Assembly: GCA_964370195.1 (NCBI GenBank)
Contig: CAYJIH010000002.1
Location: 1 to 64,000 of the forward strand
Source of the DNA: JAAYCI01 sp964370195
Lineage (GTDB): Bacteria; Bacillota; Clostridia; Oscillospirales; Ruminococcaceae
Direction: 5' to 3'
Length of the DNA: 64,000 bases
Shown: one piece after another, positions 34,952 to 42,729 of the stretch
Layout: each line of letters opens with the position of its first letter
Position numbering within the stretch: the stretch's first letter is position 1
Position numbers and translations under genes: made by a program
Notes under the pieces: model-generated
The model's input: only the letters and a program-made list of their open reading frames with translations
Database searches by the model: none
Told to the model about the DNA's origin: nothing

Positions 34952-35203
34952 ATGGCTCATAAGAAAGGTGTAGGCTCAACCAAAAACGGCCGCGACTCCG
35001 AGTCCAAGCGTCTTGGTGTAAAACGCGCCGATGGTCAATTTGTATTGGCAGGCAATATCTTAGTGCGTCAACGTGGCACGCACATTCATCCAGGCGACAA
35101 TGTAGGTAAAGGCAAAGATGACACTTTGTTCGCACTTACTGATGGGCGTGTAAGCTTTGAGCGTTGGGGCAGAGACCGTAAACGCGTGTCTATCAAACAA
35201 TAA
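34952..35203 (+). CDS. rpmA: 50S ribosomal protein L27 (no cleavable N-terminal extension)
   Basis: An 83-aa L27 that begins MAHKKGVGSTKNGRDSESKR. Most Firmicutes make L27 with a leading LNLQFFA-type peptide removed by Prp; here the mature-type N-terminus is encoded directly. AAAGGAGGAGG lies 6 or more bases before the ATG, so the start is secure and no upstream extension with that motif is in frame. Confidence 0.97.
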   Translation: MAHKKGVGSTKNGRDSESKRLGVKRADGQFVLAGNILVRQRGTHIHPGDNVGKGKDDTLFALTDGRVSFERWGRDRKRVSIKQ

Positions 35204-35212
35204 AAGATTGTT

Positions 35213-35239
35213 GCCGGGCCCGCGCAGGGCCCGGCTTTT
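35213..35239 (+). terminator. GC-rich hairpin between rpmA and obgE
   Basis: GCCGGGCCC (35213-35221) and GGGCCCGGC (35227-35235) with loop GCGCA, followed by four T. Probably a partial terminator, since obgE starts 36 bases later with no clear promoter. Confidence 0.7.
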
Positions 35240-35274
35240 CAATATTATATATAAAGAAAAATGAGGTGCAAAAC

Positions 35275-36543
35275 GTGTTTATCGATGTGGCAAAAATTCG
35301 TGTGGAGGCCGGCAACGGCGGCAATGGAAGTGTAAGCTTTCACCGTGAAAAATATGTGGCCAATGGTGGGCCAGACGGCGGCGATGGCGGGCGCGGCGGC
35401 GATGTTTATTTGCAAGCATACGACCATGTTTCCACCTTGTTGGATTTCCGTTACAAGCGCAAATTCGTGGCCGAAAACGGCCAAAATGGTGGCAGAAAAC
35501 GTTGTAGTGGAAAAAATGCAAAAGATATAACCATCCGTGTGCCACGCGGCACGCTGGTGTATGAGGCAAACAGTGGCGCGCTGATGGCCGACGTAAGCGG
35601 TGATGAGCCCGTATTGCTGGCAAAAGGCGGACGTGGCGGCTGGGGCAACAGCCATTTTGCCACACCACAGCGGCAGGCTCCACGTTTTGCAAAGCCCGGC
35701 CTTGCCGGCGAATGCTTTGATTTACGCCTCGAGTTAAAACTTATTGCCGATGTAGGCTTAATTGGCTATCCAAATGTGGGCAAAAGCACTTTGATTAGCG
35801 TTCTTTCGGCGGCAAAACCGAAAATTGCAAACTATCCGTTCACCACGCTGATTCCTGTGCTTGGCGTAGTGCAAGTGGGCGCGGAAGAAAGTTTTGTTGC
35901 GGCCGATATTCCCGGGCTAATTGAAGGAGCGGCCGATGGCGTAGGCCTTGGGCATGATTTTCTGCGCCATGTAGAGCGTTGCCGTTTGCTACTTCATCTT
36001 GTGGATATTTCCGGTAGTGAAGGACGTGAGCCTATTGAAGACTATAAAACCATCAACAAGGAACTAGAGCGTTTCAGCTCACAGCTTGCCCAGCGCCCGC
36101 AAATTGTACTGGGCAGCAAATGCGACATTGCAAGCGACGAGCAAATCGAAGCTTTTGCGGCATTTGCAAAAGAGGAAGGTTTTTTATTTTATCCCATCAG
36201 TTCTGTTGCGCAAAAGGGGCTTCAAGCATTGCCGCGAAATGTTTATGAGGAACTAAAGAAACTGCCGCCCATTCCATCGTATGAGCCAAACTACGTAAAA
36301 GAGGAAATCAAGGCACCACCACGTAGCTTCGTGGTGGAAAAAGAGGACGAGGGTGTGTTCCGCATTGATGCACAGTGGTTAGAGCGCATTTTGGATGGCA
36401 GTGATATGGATGATTACGAAAGCCTGCTTTATTTCCAAAATCAGCTGGAAAAAGAAGGCGTTGTGGCAAAATTGGAAGAAATGGGTGTGCGTGAAAACGA
36501 CACCATTTGCATTGGCGACTATGAGTTTGACTACATTTTTTAA
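35275..36543 (+). CDS. obgE: GTPase Obg (ObgE/CgtA)
   Basis: Ribosome-associated GTPase, 422 aa: Obg glycine-rich domain (1-~155, EAGNGGNGSVSFHREKYVANGGPDGG), G domain (G1 GYPNVGKST, G3 DIPGLIEGA, G4 as GSKCD) and C-terminal OCT domain (VFRIDAQWLERILDGSDMDDYESL). Two GTG starts compete (35266 and 35275). The later one gives the family-typical MFIDVAKI N-terminus and a 6-base gap from GAGGTG, so it is chosen. It lies with L21-L27 as usual. Confidence 0.95.
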   Translation: MFIDVAKIRVEAGNGGNGSVSFHREKYVANGGPDGGDGGRGGDVYLQAYDHVSTLLDFRYKRKFVAENGQNGGRKRCSGKNAKDITIRVPRGTLVYEANSGALMADVSGDEPVLLAKGGRGGWGNSHFATPQRQAPRFAKPGLAGECFDLRLELKLIADVGLIGYPNVGKSTLISVLSAAKPKIANYPFTTLIPVLGVVQVGAEESFVAADIPGLIEGAADGVGLGHDFLRHVERCRLLLHLVDISGSEGREPIEDYKTINKELERFSSQLAQRPQIVLGSKCDIASDEQIEAFAAFAKEEGFLFYPISSVAQKGLQALPRNVYEELKKLPPIPSYEPNYVKEEIKAPPRSFVVEKEDEGVFRIDAQWLERILDGSDMDDYESLLYFQNQLEKEGVVAKLEEMGVRENDTICIGDYEFDYIF

Positions 36544-36587
36544 AAAAGTTATTCAGCAAAGCACGCACAAGCAGAAAGGAAGGCTGT

Positions 36588-37019
36588 ATGCTTTCAGAAA
36601 TAGATACCACAATTGATATACGAGAGCGTTCGGTTTTGTCTTTGGCTTTTGTGGGCGATGGTGTTTTAGAGCTTTTGGTTCGCTCAAAGCTAGTAGAAAA
36701 CGGGCGCCAAAGCCCGGCAACCCTACACAAGCAAGCTGTAAAGCTGGTGTCTGCCAAGGCACAGGCCAAATTGCTGGAAATCCTGCTTCCCCACTTAACA
36801 CAAGAAGAGCAAGACATTGTGCGCCGAGGACGCAACGCCAACAAAGCCAGTGTATCAAAAAATGCGAGTGTGCAAGAATATCGTGCCTCTACCGGCTTCG
36901 AAGCGCTGTTTGGCTGGCTCTACTTGCAAAACCTAAACCAGCGAATTTACGAATTGTTTTCGATTCTTTGGCAGGAATATACACAAAGTGACGAAAACAA
37001 TATGAGTGGTTTGAAATAA
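36588..37019 (+). CDS. mrnC: Mini-ribonuclease III (MrnC)
   Basis: RNase III-like nuclease without a dsRNA-binding domain, which matures 23S rRNA ends; 143 aa. The catalytic region is LSLAFVGDGVLELLVRSKL, and TGFEALFGWLYL carries the second acidic site. It follows obgE by 44 bases behind GAAAGGAAGG. In Bacillus it sits by cysS, so this context differs. Confidence 0.92.
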   Translation: MLSEIDTTIDIRERSVLSLAFVGDGVLELLVRSKLVENGRQSPATLHKQAVKLVSAKAQAKLLEILLPHLTQEEQDIVRRGRNANKASVSKNASVQEYRASTGFEALFGWLYLQNLNQRIYELFSILWQEYTQSDENNMSGLK

Positions 37020-37048
37020 CCCAACTTACATGCTATAATTTAAGTTGG
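37011..37048 (+). promoter_or_regulatory. yebC promoter with an inverted repeat around the -10
   Basis: TTGAAA (37011-37016), 17 bases, TATAAT (37034-37039), with TG before the -10. A perfect inverted repeat CCAACTTA (37021-37028) and TAAGTTGG (37041-37048) brackets the -10, which suggests an operator. The -35 overlaps the end of mrnC. Confidence 0.75.
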
Positions 37049-37143
37049 ATGTGCCAAAAACCATGGCTCTTATTCTGAAACTTGCTTGCTCTATAAGTTT
37101 CGGATAGTGGGCTTTGCAACGTTAATTTCCGGAGGAATAAATT

Positions 37144-37881
37144 GTGTCTGGACACAGTAAGTGGAACAATATCAAACGAAAAAAAGAAAAAACAGATGCC
37201 CAAAAAGCCAAGGTGTTCACGAAAATAGGCCGTGAAATGAGCGTGGTGATTCGTGAAGGTGGCGCAGACCCGGCCAACAACACAAAACTACGAGACTTAA
37301 TTGCCAAGGCCAAAAGCCTGAATGTTCCAAACGACAATATCAACCGTGTAATCAAACGTGCCGAAGGCGGTGAACGTGATGATTACGAAAAAATTGTGTA
37401 TGAAGGATACGGCCCCTGTGGCATTGCGGTGATGGTGGAAACATTAACCGACAACCGCAACCGAACAGCGGCAAACATGCGCCACTATTTCGATAAATTT
37501 GGTGGCAATTTGGGTCAGTCTGGGTCGGTGGCATTTCAGTTTAGCCAAAAAGGTGTGCTTGTATTAGAAAGCGAACAGTTTAACGAAGAAACCTTGATGG
37601 ACGATGTTTTTGATGCCGGCGCAGAAGATTTTGATTTAGAGGATACCGTGTGTGAAATAACGTGTGACTTTTCGGCTTTACACACTGTGCACGAATCCCT
37701 TTTACAAAAAGGCTATACAGTGGTTTCTGCTGAAGTTGAGCAAGTACCAGACAACCGCCTTGCCTTAAGTGGAGACGATAACATAAAAAACTTTTCTCGC
37801 CTTTTATCACATTTGGAAGAAGATGACGATGTACAAGAAGTGTGGTATAACCTAGAAAACGAGGAAGATTTGGATCTGTAG
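37144..37881 (+). CDS. YebC/PmpR family protein
   Basis: A 245-aa member of the YebC family, described as a DNA-binding regulator and, for some members, as a translation factor acting on proline stretches. The typical start is SGHSKWNNIKRKKEKTDAQKAKVFTKI, and VVIREGGADPANN follows. GTG 37144 is the start, behind TCCGGAGGAA. It is expressed from its own promoter with an operator-like repeat, and the leader is about 95 nt. Confidence 0.93.
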   Translation: MSGHSKWNNIKRKKEKTDAQKAKVFTKIGREMSVVIREGGADPANNTKLRDLIAKAKSLNVPNDNINRVIKRAEGGERDDYEKIVYEGYGPCGIAVMVETLTDNRNRTAANMRHYFDKFGGNLGQSGSVAFQFSQKGVLVLESEQFNEETLMDDVFDAGAEDFDLEDTVCEITCDFSALHTVHESLLQKGYTVVSAEVEQVPDNRLALSGDDNIKNFSRLLSHLEEDDDVQEVWYNLENEEDLDL

Positions 37882-37907
37882 AACAAAAAGAACTGGCTGT
37901 ATTGTAA

Positions 37908-37936
37908 CGTTTCGCCCAAATGGGAGAGGCGAAACG
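37908..37936 (+). other. Hairpin between yebC and the pseudokinase gene
   Basis: CGTTTCGCC (37908-37916) pairs with GGCGAAACG (37928-37936), 9 bp, with no T-run after it. It lies 20 bases before the next gene and could affect its translation or mRNA processing. Confidence 0.55.
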
Positions 37937-37955
37937 AAAGAAAGGTGGAGAATTC

Positions 37956-39971
37956 ATGGAAAGAGTTTGTGATAACTGCATGAACCGTGTGCCTATTGGC
38001 ACGGAAGCATGCCCACAGTGCAATATTGCATTTACCAACACAAACCCGGGTGGAGCCCTGCCCAATGGCTGGGTGTTGGCAGGACGTTACACGGTAGGCC
38101 GTTATATGGAAATTGATGGAGAGGGTATTTTATATTCTGCCATTGATGCAAGCACCTTGCAACGCGTTCACCTTAAAGAGTTTATGCCGGTCACTCTGTG
38201 TGCCACACGTGACGAAACCGGGGCGATTTTAGCAAAGCCTGGATGCGAGGTTCTTTTTAAAACCACACGGCTTGATTATGCTGAAATGTATGGAATATTG
38301 CTTCGTATGGGCCTTGTGGAGGGACTTGTACAAGTTTTAGATGTATTTGAAGAAAACAACACCGCTTATGTGGTACTTGAAAAAGTAGAAGGACCTACAC
38401 TTTCCGAAACAATGACGAGACGCGGAAAAGCAATGGAGCCAGCACAGGCACTGTCTGTGCTACGCCCGGTTCTTATCGGCGTGGCTGCCATGCATGCAGC
38501 CAGCATTGTGCACCGTGGCATCAGCCCGGAAAATATCATCTTAGAACAAGGTGGCACTGCAAGGCTAGGCGGCTTTGGCACATTGGCGCTTCGTCAGCAG
38601 GGAAGTGAATTAAAGGCAAAGTTGTATCCGGGTTATTCGGCACCGGAGCAATATGCGGCTAGCGAATTTGAAGGCAGCTACACCGATGTATACGCGCTTG
38701 GTGCCGTTATGTATCGATTGCTAACTGATGAAGAGCCTGATTCGGCAGATGAGCGAAAAGTACACGATAATTTGCCGGCAGTACGTTCTGTTAATAAAGA
38801 AGTGCCCTCTTATCTTTCCTCTACGCTTACACAAGCCATGCGCACACATTCCGAAGAGCGTATTCAAAGCGTAAAAGACTTTCGTTTGGCACTTACGGGC
38901 GAAGGGCCACGCAAAGGCCATGGCTCAAAAAGCACCGGCGGCTTCTCTCGTCAACAACTGGTTGTAGGTGGTGTTGCACTTGGGGCCATTGTGCTTATTC
39001 TTCTTATTATATTGCTTGTAACACTGTTTGGCGGAAATGATAATGCTTCCTCGTCTTCCCTTTCCACCTCATCCTCAACAGTTGCCGTCAGCGGCCAAAC
39101 TTTGCCGGATTTTGCCGGACTTTTATATGCAGATATAACAGGTGGAAATAGCTATAAAGACTTTACATTTGCCACACCCACAGAAGAATATAGCGACTCT
39201 GTCGCAGTGGGCCGTGTTATTTCACAAACTCCCCAAGCCGGCACACAATGGGATGGAAACACACCCATTCAGCTAGTCATCAGCCTTGGGCCACAAACAG
39301 AAGAAATGCCAGACCTTACAGGCAAAACAGTGGAAGAGGCCGCCTCTATTTTAGATTCGCTAGGTGTGCGCTACCGCGAGCAAGAGGCAACTGACCCAGG
39401 AGACCATGCAGAAGGACACATTGTCAGCACGCGTCCAGAAGCCGGGGAAACCGTAGAAAGTGGCGATGAAGTAATTTTGTACGTTTCCAATAAACCCAGC
39501 GAAGTGCAAATGCCAAATTTGGTAGGGCTATCCGCCGGAGATGTTTCTACGCAAATGCGCAACTTAGGCATTAACTACAACACGGTAACACAGCAAAACA
39601 ATGGCCAAGGCGTACCAGGGGCTGTGGCCTCCACCAGTGTAACAACCGGTGCAACCATAAATCCGCAAGAGACCACCGTTACTGTAACCGTGTGGGCTGA
39701 TGTAAGCTTGCCAAGCCTTATCGGAATGACCATGGCAGAGGCACAGCGCACCATTGACAATTTACGCTCCACCGCAAGCGGTGTAAGTGTGAGCTTAAGC
39801 GTAGCCTCGGGCGACCCAACAGGCACCGTTGTAAGCACAAACAAAGATGGCCAAACCATTGTTTCAGGAGATGTGATTCAACTAAACATGACACCTCCTG
39901 CCGAGCCAGAACCAACACCGGATCCGGAACCAACACCGGCCCCGGAACCAACACCGGAACCAACCACATAA
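37956..39971 (+). CDS. Zinc-ribbon PASTA Ser/Thr pseudokinase, single-pass membrane protein
   Basis: The protein is 671 aa. A zinc ribbon comes first (Cys5, Cys8, Cys19, Cys22), then a kinase-like domain (~38-315), a membrane helix (~336-357), four PASTA-like repeats (starting about 380, 445, 515 and 585) and an EPTP-rich tail. In the kinase domain Lys74 (HLKEF), the APE motif (229-231) and Asp244 remain. However, HRD reads HRG (186-188) and DFG reads GFG (206-208), so both catalytic aspartates are lost. By family knowledge the PASTA part binds cell-wall peptides or muropeptides. AAAGGTGGAG precedes ATG 37956. It is probably a sensor without phosphotransfer. Confidence 0.88.
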   Translation: MERVCDNCMNRVPIGTEACPQCNIAFTNTNPGGALPNGWVLAGRYTVGRYMEIDGEGILYSAIDASTLQRVHLKEFMPVTLCATRDETGAILAKPGCEVLFKTTRLDYAEMYGILLRMGLVEGLVQVLDVFEENNTAYVVLEKVEGPTLSETMTRRGKAMEPAQALSVLRPVLIGVAAMHAASIVHRGISPENIILEQGGTARLGGFGTLALRQQGSELKAKLYPGYSAPEQYAASEFEGSYTDVYALGAVMYRLLTDEEPDSADERKVHDNLPAVRSVNKEVPSYLSSTLTQAMRTHSEERIQSVKDFRLALTGEGPRKGHGSKSTGGFSRQQLVVGGVALGAIVLILLIILLVTLFGGNDNASSSSLSTSSSTVAVSGQTLPDFAGLLYADITGGNSYKDFTFATPTEEYSDSVAVGRVISQTPQAGTQWDGNTPIQLVISLGPQTEEMPDLTGKTVEEAASILDSLGVRYREQEATDPGDHAEGHIVSTRPEAGETVESGDEVILYVSNKPSEVQMPNLVGLSAGDVSTQMRNLGINYNTVTQQNNGQGVPGAVASTSVTTGATINPQETTVTVTVWADVSLPSLIGMTMAEAQRTIDNLRSTASGVSVSLSVASGDPTGTVVSTNKDGQTIVSGDVIQLNMTPPAEPEPTPDPEPTPAPEPTPEPTT

Positions 39972-40020
39972 AAAAGAACATCGTATTAGAGGGGTTCCCG
40001 CTAATACGATGTTCTTTTTT
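39970..40020 (+). terminator. Terminator after the pseudokinase gene
   Basis: A perfect 20-bp stem (39970-39989 with 40001-40020) ends in TTTTTT and overlaps the stop codon. Confidence 0.92.
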
Positions 40021-40093
40021 GAGAAAATACGTCAGCCATGTAATAAAAAAACAACATTGGACTTTGATCTTTTTGAATATCCGTATAAAATAC

Positions 40094-40122
40094 TTGCATT
40101 TTTTTTAAGAATATTCTATAAT
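40094..40122 (+). promoter_or_regulatory. Promoter of tRNA-Val
   Basis: TTGCAT (40094-40099), 17 bases, TATAAT (40117-40122), 28 bases before the tRNA. Confidence 0.8.
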
Positions 40123-40150
40123 CATTAAGTGGCATTGAATGATTATAGAA

Positions 40151-40226
40151 GGAAGCTTAGCTCAGCTGGTAGAGCACCTGCTTGACGTGCAGGGGGTCAG
40201 GGATTCGAGTTCCTTAGCTTCCACCA
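40151..40226 (+). tRNA. tRNA-Val (anticodon GAC), CCA encoded
   Basis: A 76-base cloverleaf. The acceptor stem is GGAAGCT (40151-40157) with AGCTTCC (40216-40222), discriminator A, then encoded CCA. The anticodon stem is CCTGC/GCAGG with loop TTGACGT, anticodon GAC at 40184-40186. The T arm has TTCGAGT. It is single, with its own promoter and terminator. Confidence 0.95.
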
Positions 40227-40272
40227 AAAAACAGATGTGATATCCGCAAGGGAAATTGCATCTGTTTTTTTT
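40226..40272 (+). terminator. Terminator after tRNA-Val
   Basis: ACAGATG pairs with CATCTGT (40231-40237 with 40259-40265), with an inner ATATCC/GGGAAAT pairing, followed by TTTTTTT. Confidence 0.85.
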
Positions 40273-40332
40273 GAATCGGTAAATAACAAAACCAATGGCA
40301 CACATGAAAAGTAGAAAAGAGGAGAGGAAACA

Positions 40333-40734
40333 ATGTATGAATTAACACCCGATTTATTAACCGGCAACAAGACCATTGATTCCCAGCATAAGGAATTGAT
40401 TGATGCGCTCAACGGCTTGATGACAGCTTGCTCTTTGGGAAAAGGCCGAGATGAGCTGGCAAAATGTATCCAGTTTCTGGCAGAGTATACAGAGTACCAC
40501 TTCTCACAAGAAGAAAAACTACAATTGCAATCCACTTATCCGGATTATCAAAACCACAAAAAACTACACGCTGAATTTAAAACCAAAATTCAAACACTGG
40601 GCAACAAGCTGCACGCAGAAGGGCCTACGATTATTTTGGTGGGCGAATTAAACATGGCCTTAGGGCAATGGCTGTTGCAACACATCAAGCGAGAAGATAA
40701 AAAAGTGGCTGAACATATTCATAAAATACAATAA
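40333..40734 (+). CDS. Bacteriohemerythrin
   Basis: A 133-aa single-domain hemerythrin with a di-iron O2-binding site. All ligands are present: His19, His56 and Glu60 (HFSQE), His75 and His79 (HKKLH), His117 and Asp122 (HIKRED). GAGGAGAGGAA precedes ATG 40333. In motile anaerobes such proteins are often linked to oxygen sensing or scavenging; no partner gene is adjacent here. Confidence 0.93.
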   Translation: MYELTPDLLTGNKTIDSQHKELIDALNGLMTACSLGKGRDELAKCIQFLAEYTEYHFSQEEKLQLQSTYPDYQNHKKLHAEFKTKIQTLGNKLHAEGPTIILVGELNMALGQWLLQHIKREDKKVAEHIHKIQ

Positions 40735-40796
40735 GCACTGTAAAAACCTCAGCTTCTACAAAGCTATTGAAGGCGTATCCGGTTATGCATCACGTC

Positions 40797-42311
40797 TTAC
40801 TTCCAAAGCAATTGCAAATAAAATGCCACATCTTGCGTGTGTGTGGTGGGCGCTGCATGCGCCTCTTCTTTTAAAACCATGGTTTGCCGGTTGTTTACAT
40901 GATAAGCCGGCCATGCATTGTTGACCGGCAATCCATCATTTGGGTTGCCGGTTTTAATAAAGTTAACCCAGCGTGCGTGCACATCATCAGCCACAAGGGC
41001 GTTGCTTTGGTTGCGCAGCATTACTTTGGGAACCGTTTTAAACACATACATCAATTCCAGCGCATGTGTAGAGCCCATGCCCATGGCCTCTAGCACACGC
41101 GGTGCATGATTAAATGTATATTGCCACACCTGCTTGCCTCTGCTACTGAACACATCGGCAAAAACATCACTGCCAAAACGCAAACCCATTTCAATTAAAT
41201 CGCGCGCACGTTCTACTGCACTTCGCTCTCTTCCTGCAGGATAGCGGCGCAAAACATCGTAGCTTTTATCGCCAAATGTGCGCTGGCACAGCCGGATGTA
41301 ATCCTCCTCTGTAGACGTTCTGGGAATAAAGAATGTGCCTTCATCTGCATTGTGCCCACAAAGCAAATCCACCTCATTGATTGGGGCTTCTAAAAGGGCT
41401 TTGTATGGGTTTTCCGGCAACAGTTTCCCATCGAATACCGGCCAAAAATTATAGCGCGGAGGATCTATTAAGTTGGCACTAAATGCACAGCCACGCACAA
41501 GCTGACGTGCATCCATCGCCTGCAGGCCTGCCAATGTCTTTTTCTGCATCGAGGCTGCGTAAGCATGGCTATTGATAATGGCTTGTTTGCGCCCACCGTG
41601 GGCATTGGGTGCCAAAATAGGCTGGCCCAAAATGTTGCCACTTTCTAAAATAGCGCGATGAAACAGCCCTTTTGCCATAGGGCTAAGCAACAAGCAAGAC
41701 ACACTAAACGCCCCGGCCGATTCGCCGCAAACCGTAACACAGTTTTTATCTCCACCAAAAAAATGAATGTTATTTTGCACCCACTGCAAGGCGGCAATTT
41801 GGTCTAAAAGGCCGGTGTTCCCTAAGTACCCGTGTTCTTTTTCCACGCGTTCAAACGCCATAAACCCAAGCGCACCCAAGCGATAGCTAATGTTCACTTG
41901 CACAACGCCATCGCGCGCAAAGTGGCTGCCGTCAAACACAAATTTTGCAGGCGAGCCATCGGAAAATCCACCGCCGTGAATATAAACGAATACAGGCAGG
42001 GCATCCCCTTCCCTCGCATCGGCCGGCGCCCAAATATTGAGGTTCAAGCAATCTTCACTGTGTGTGATGGTGGGGCTAATTTCAGAAGCCTGCATGGCAG
42101 AATCCCTAAAATTGCGGCAATCCAGCACATCCTCCCACGGCTCGGGCGGCTGCGGTGGCAAAAAGCGCTGCTGCATCACAGGCGGGGCCGCAAACGGGAT
42201 GCCTTTGTATGTGGCCACCCCTTCTTGCACAACGCCCCCCACCGGCCCATAATGCGTTTGGGCCGCCACCAGCTCCTCCGCCGTACGTATAGAAGAAAAT
42301 AAATCCGGCAT
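40797..42311 (-). CDS. Carboxylesterase type B (para-nitrobenzyl esterase-like)
   Basis: A 504-aa cytoplasmic alpha/beta hydrolase. GVVQEGVATYKGIPFAAPP is the family N-terminus, SEDCLNLNIWAP the second signature, HGGGFSDG the oxyanion loop, VCGESAGAFS the nucleophile elbow, and the catalytic His is near MGSTHALELMYVF. AAGGAGCAA precedes the ATG. It is divergent from flagellin, and a TATACAGTATA palindrome lies just upstream (42338-42348). Confidence 0.9.
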   Translation of the reverse strand: MPDLFSSIRTAEELVAAQTHYGPVGGVVQEGVATYKGIPFAAPPVMQQRFLPPQPPEPWEDVLDCRNFRDSAMQASEISPTITHSEDCLNLNIWAPADAREGDALPVFVYIHGGGFSDGSPAKFVFDGSHFARDGVVQVNISYRLGALGFMAFERVEKEHGYLGNTGLLDQIAALQWVQNNIHFFGGDKNCVTVCGESAGAFSVSCLLLSPMAKGLFHRAILESGNILGQPILAPNAHGGRKQAIINSHAYAASMQKKTLAGLQAMDARQLVRGCAFSANLIDPPRYNFWPVFDGKLLPENPYKALLEAPINEVDLLCGHNADEGTFFIPRTSTEEDYIRLCQRTFGDKSYDVLRRYPAGRERSAVERARDLIEMGLRFGSDVFADVFSSRGKQVWQYTFNHAPRVLEAMGMGSTHALELMYVFKTVPKVMLRNQSNALVADDVHARWVNFIKTGNPNDGLPVNNAWPAYHVNNRQTMVLKEEAHAAPTTHTQDVAFYLQLLWK

Positions 42312-42559
42312 AGTGTTGCTCCTTATATAAATAGTACTATACAGTATACAATAAAATGCCCGTATAGAGAATGGAAAATTGACACATTTTTAGTCAAACA
42401 TTCAAATTTTTGTTTTGTTTTTTTGACTATACAGCAACATTTTTCCAAAAAAAGGAGATAAGAAAATAAAAAAATAGCACAAACTTAAAAAATAAAAACA
42501 CGATGAAACATGAAATTTAAAAAAATTGAACTTTTTTGCAAAAAAATTCAAAAAAAAGG
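42312..42559. other. Very AT-rich esterase-flagellin intergenic region
   Basis: It contains no gene. There are long A and T runs, a palindrome TATACAGTATA at 42338-42348 by the esterase start, and a half-site CTATACAG at 42427-42434. The A-tracts are phased irregularly and may bend DNA. See also the sigma-28 promoter and the second palindrome at 42584-42594. Confidence 0.7.
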
Positions 42560-42586
42560 TTAAGTTTTAATAGATGAAGCCGATAT
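42560..42586 (+). promoter_or_regulatory. Sigma-28 (FliA) promoter of flagellin
   Basis: TTAAGTTT (42560-42567), 11 bases, GCCGATAT (42579-42586), matching TAAAGTTT-N11-GCCGATAA at 14 of 16 positions. The transcript would have a leader of roughly 135 nt before the ATG at 42730. Confidence 0.92.
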
Positions 42587-42595
42587 ACTGTATAG
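42584..42595. promoter_or_regulatory. Operator-like palindrome overlapping the flagellin promoter
   Basis: TATACTGTATAG: TATAC-T-GTATA is a perfect odd palindrome that overlaps the last bases of the sigma-28 -10 box and the start site. The identical 12-mer occurs inverted at 42337-42348 by the esterase gene. A shared repressor is possible; this is inference. Confidence 0.5.
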
Positions 42596-42729
42596 CGGCA
42601 CAAAAAATATTTTGAGCTGACTGGAACGTACTCTTACAGCCGATCAGGGCCCGAGAGGCGAAGAGAGACAACATTAAAAAAGAAGAGACAAGATGTCTTT
42701 TCAACACAACTTTAGGGAGGATTTATAGT

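Noticed and set aside
41832..42302. 156-codon plus-strand frame
   Set aside because: It is the mirror of the carboxylesterase gene, which has complete family motifs on the other strand.
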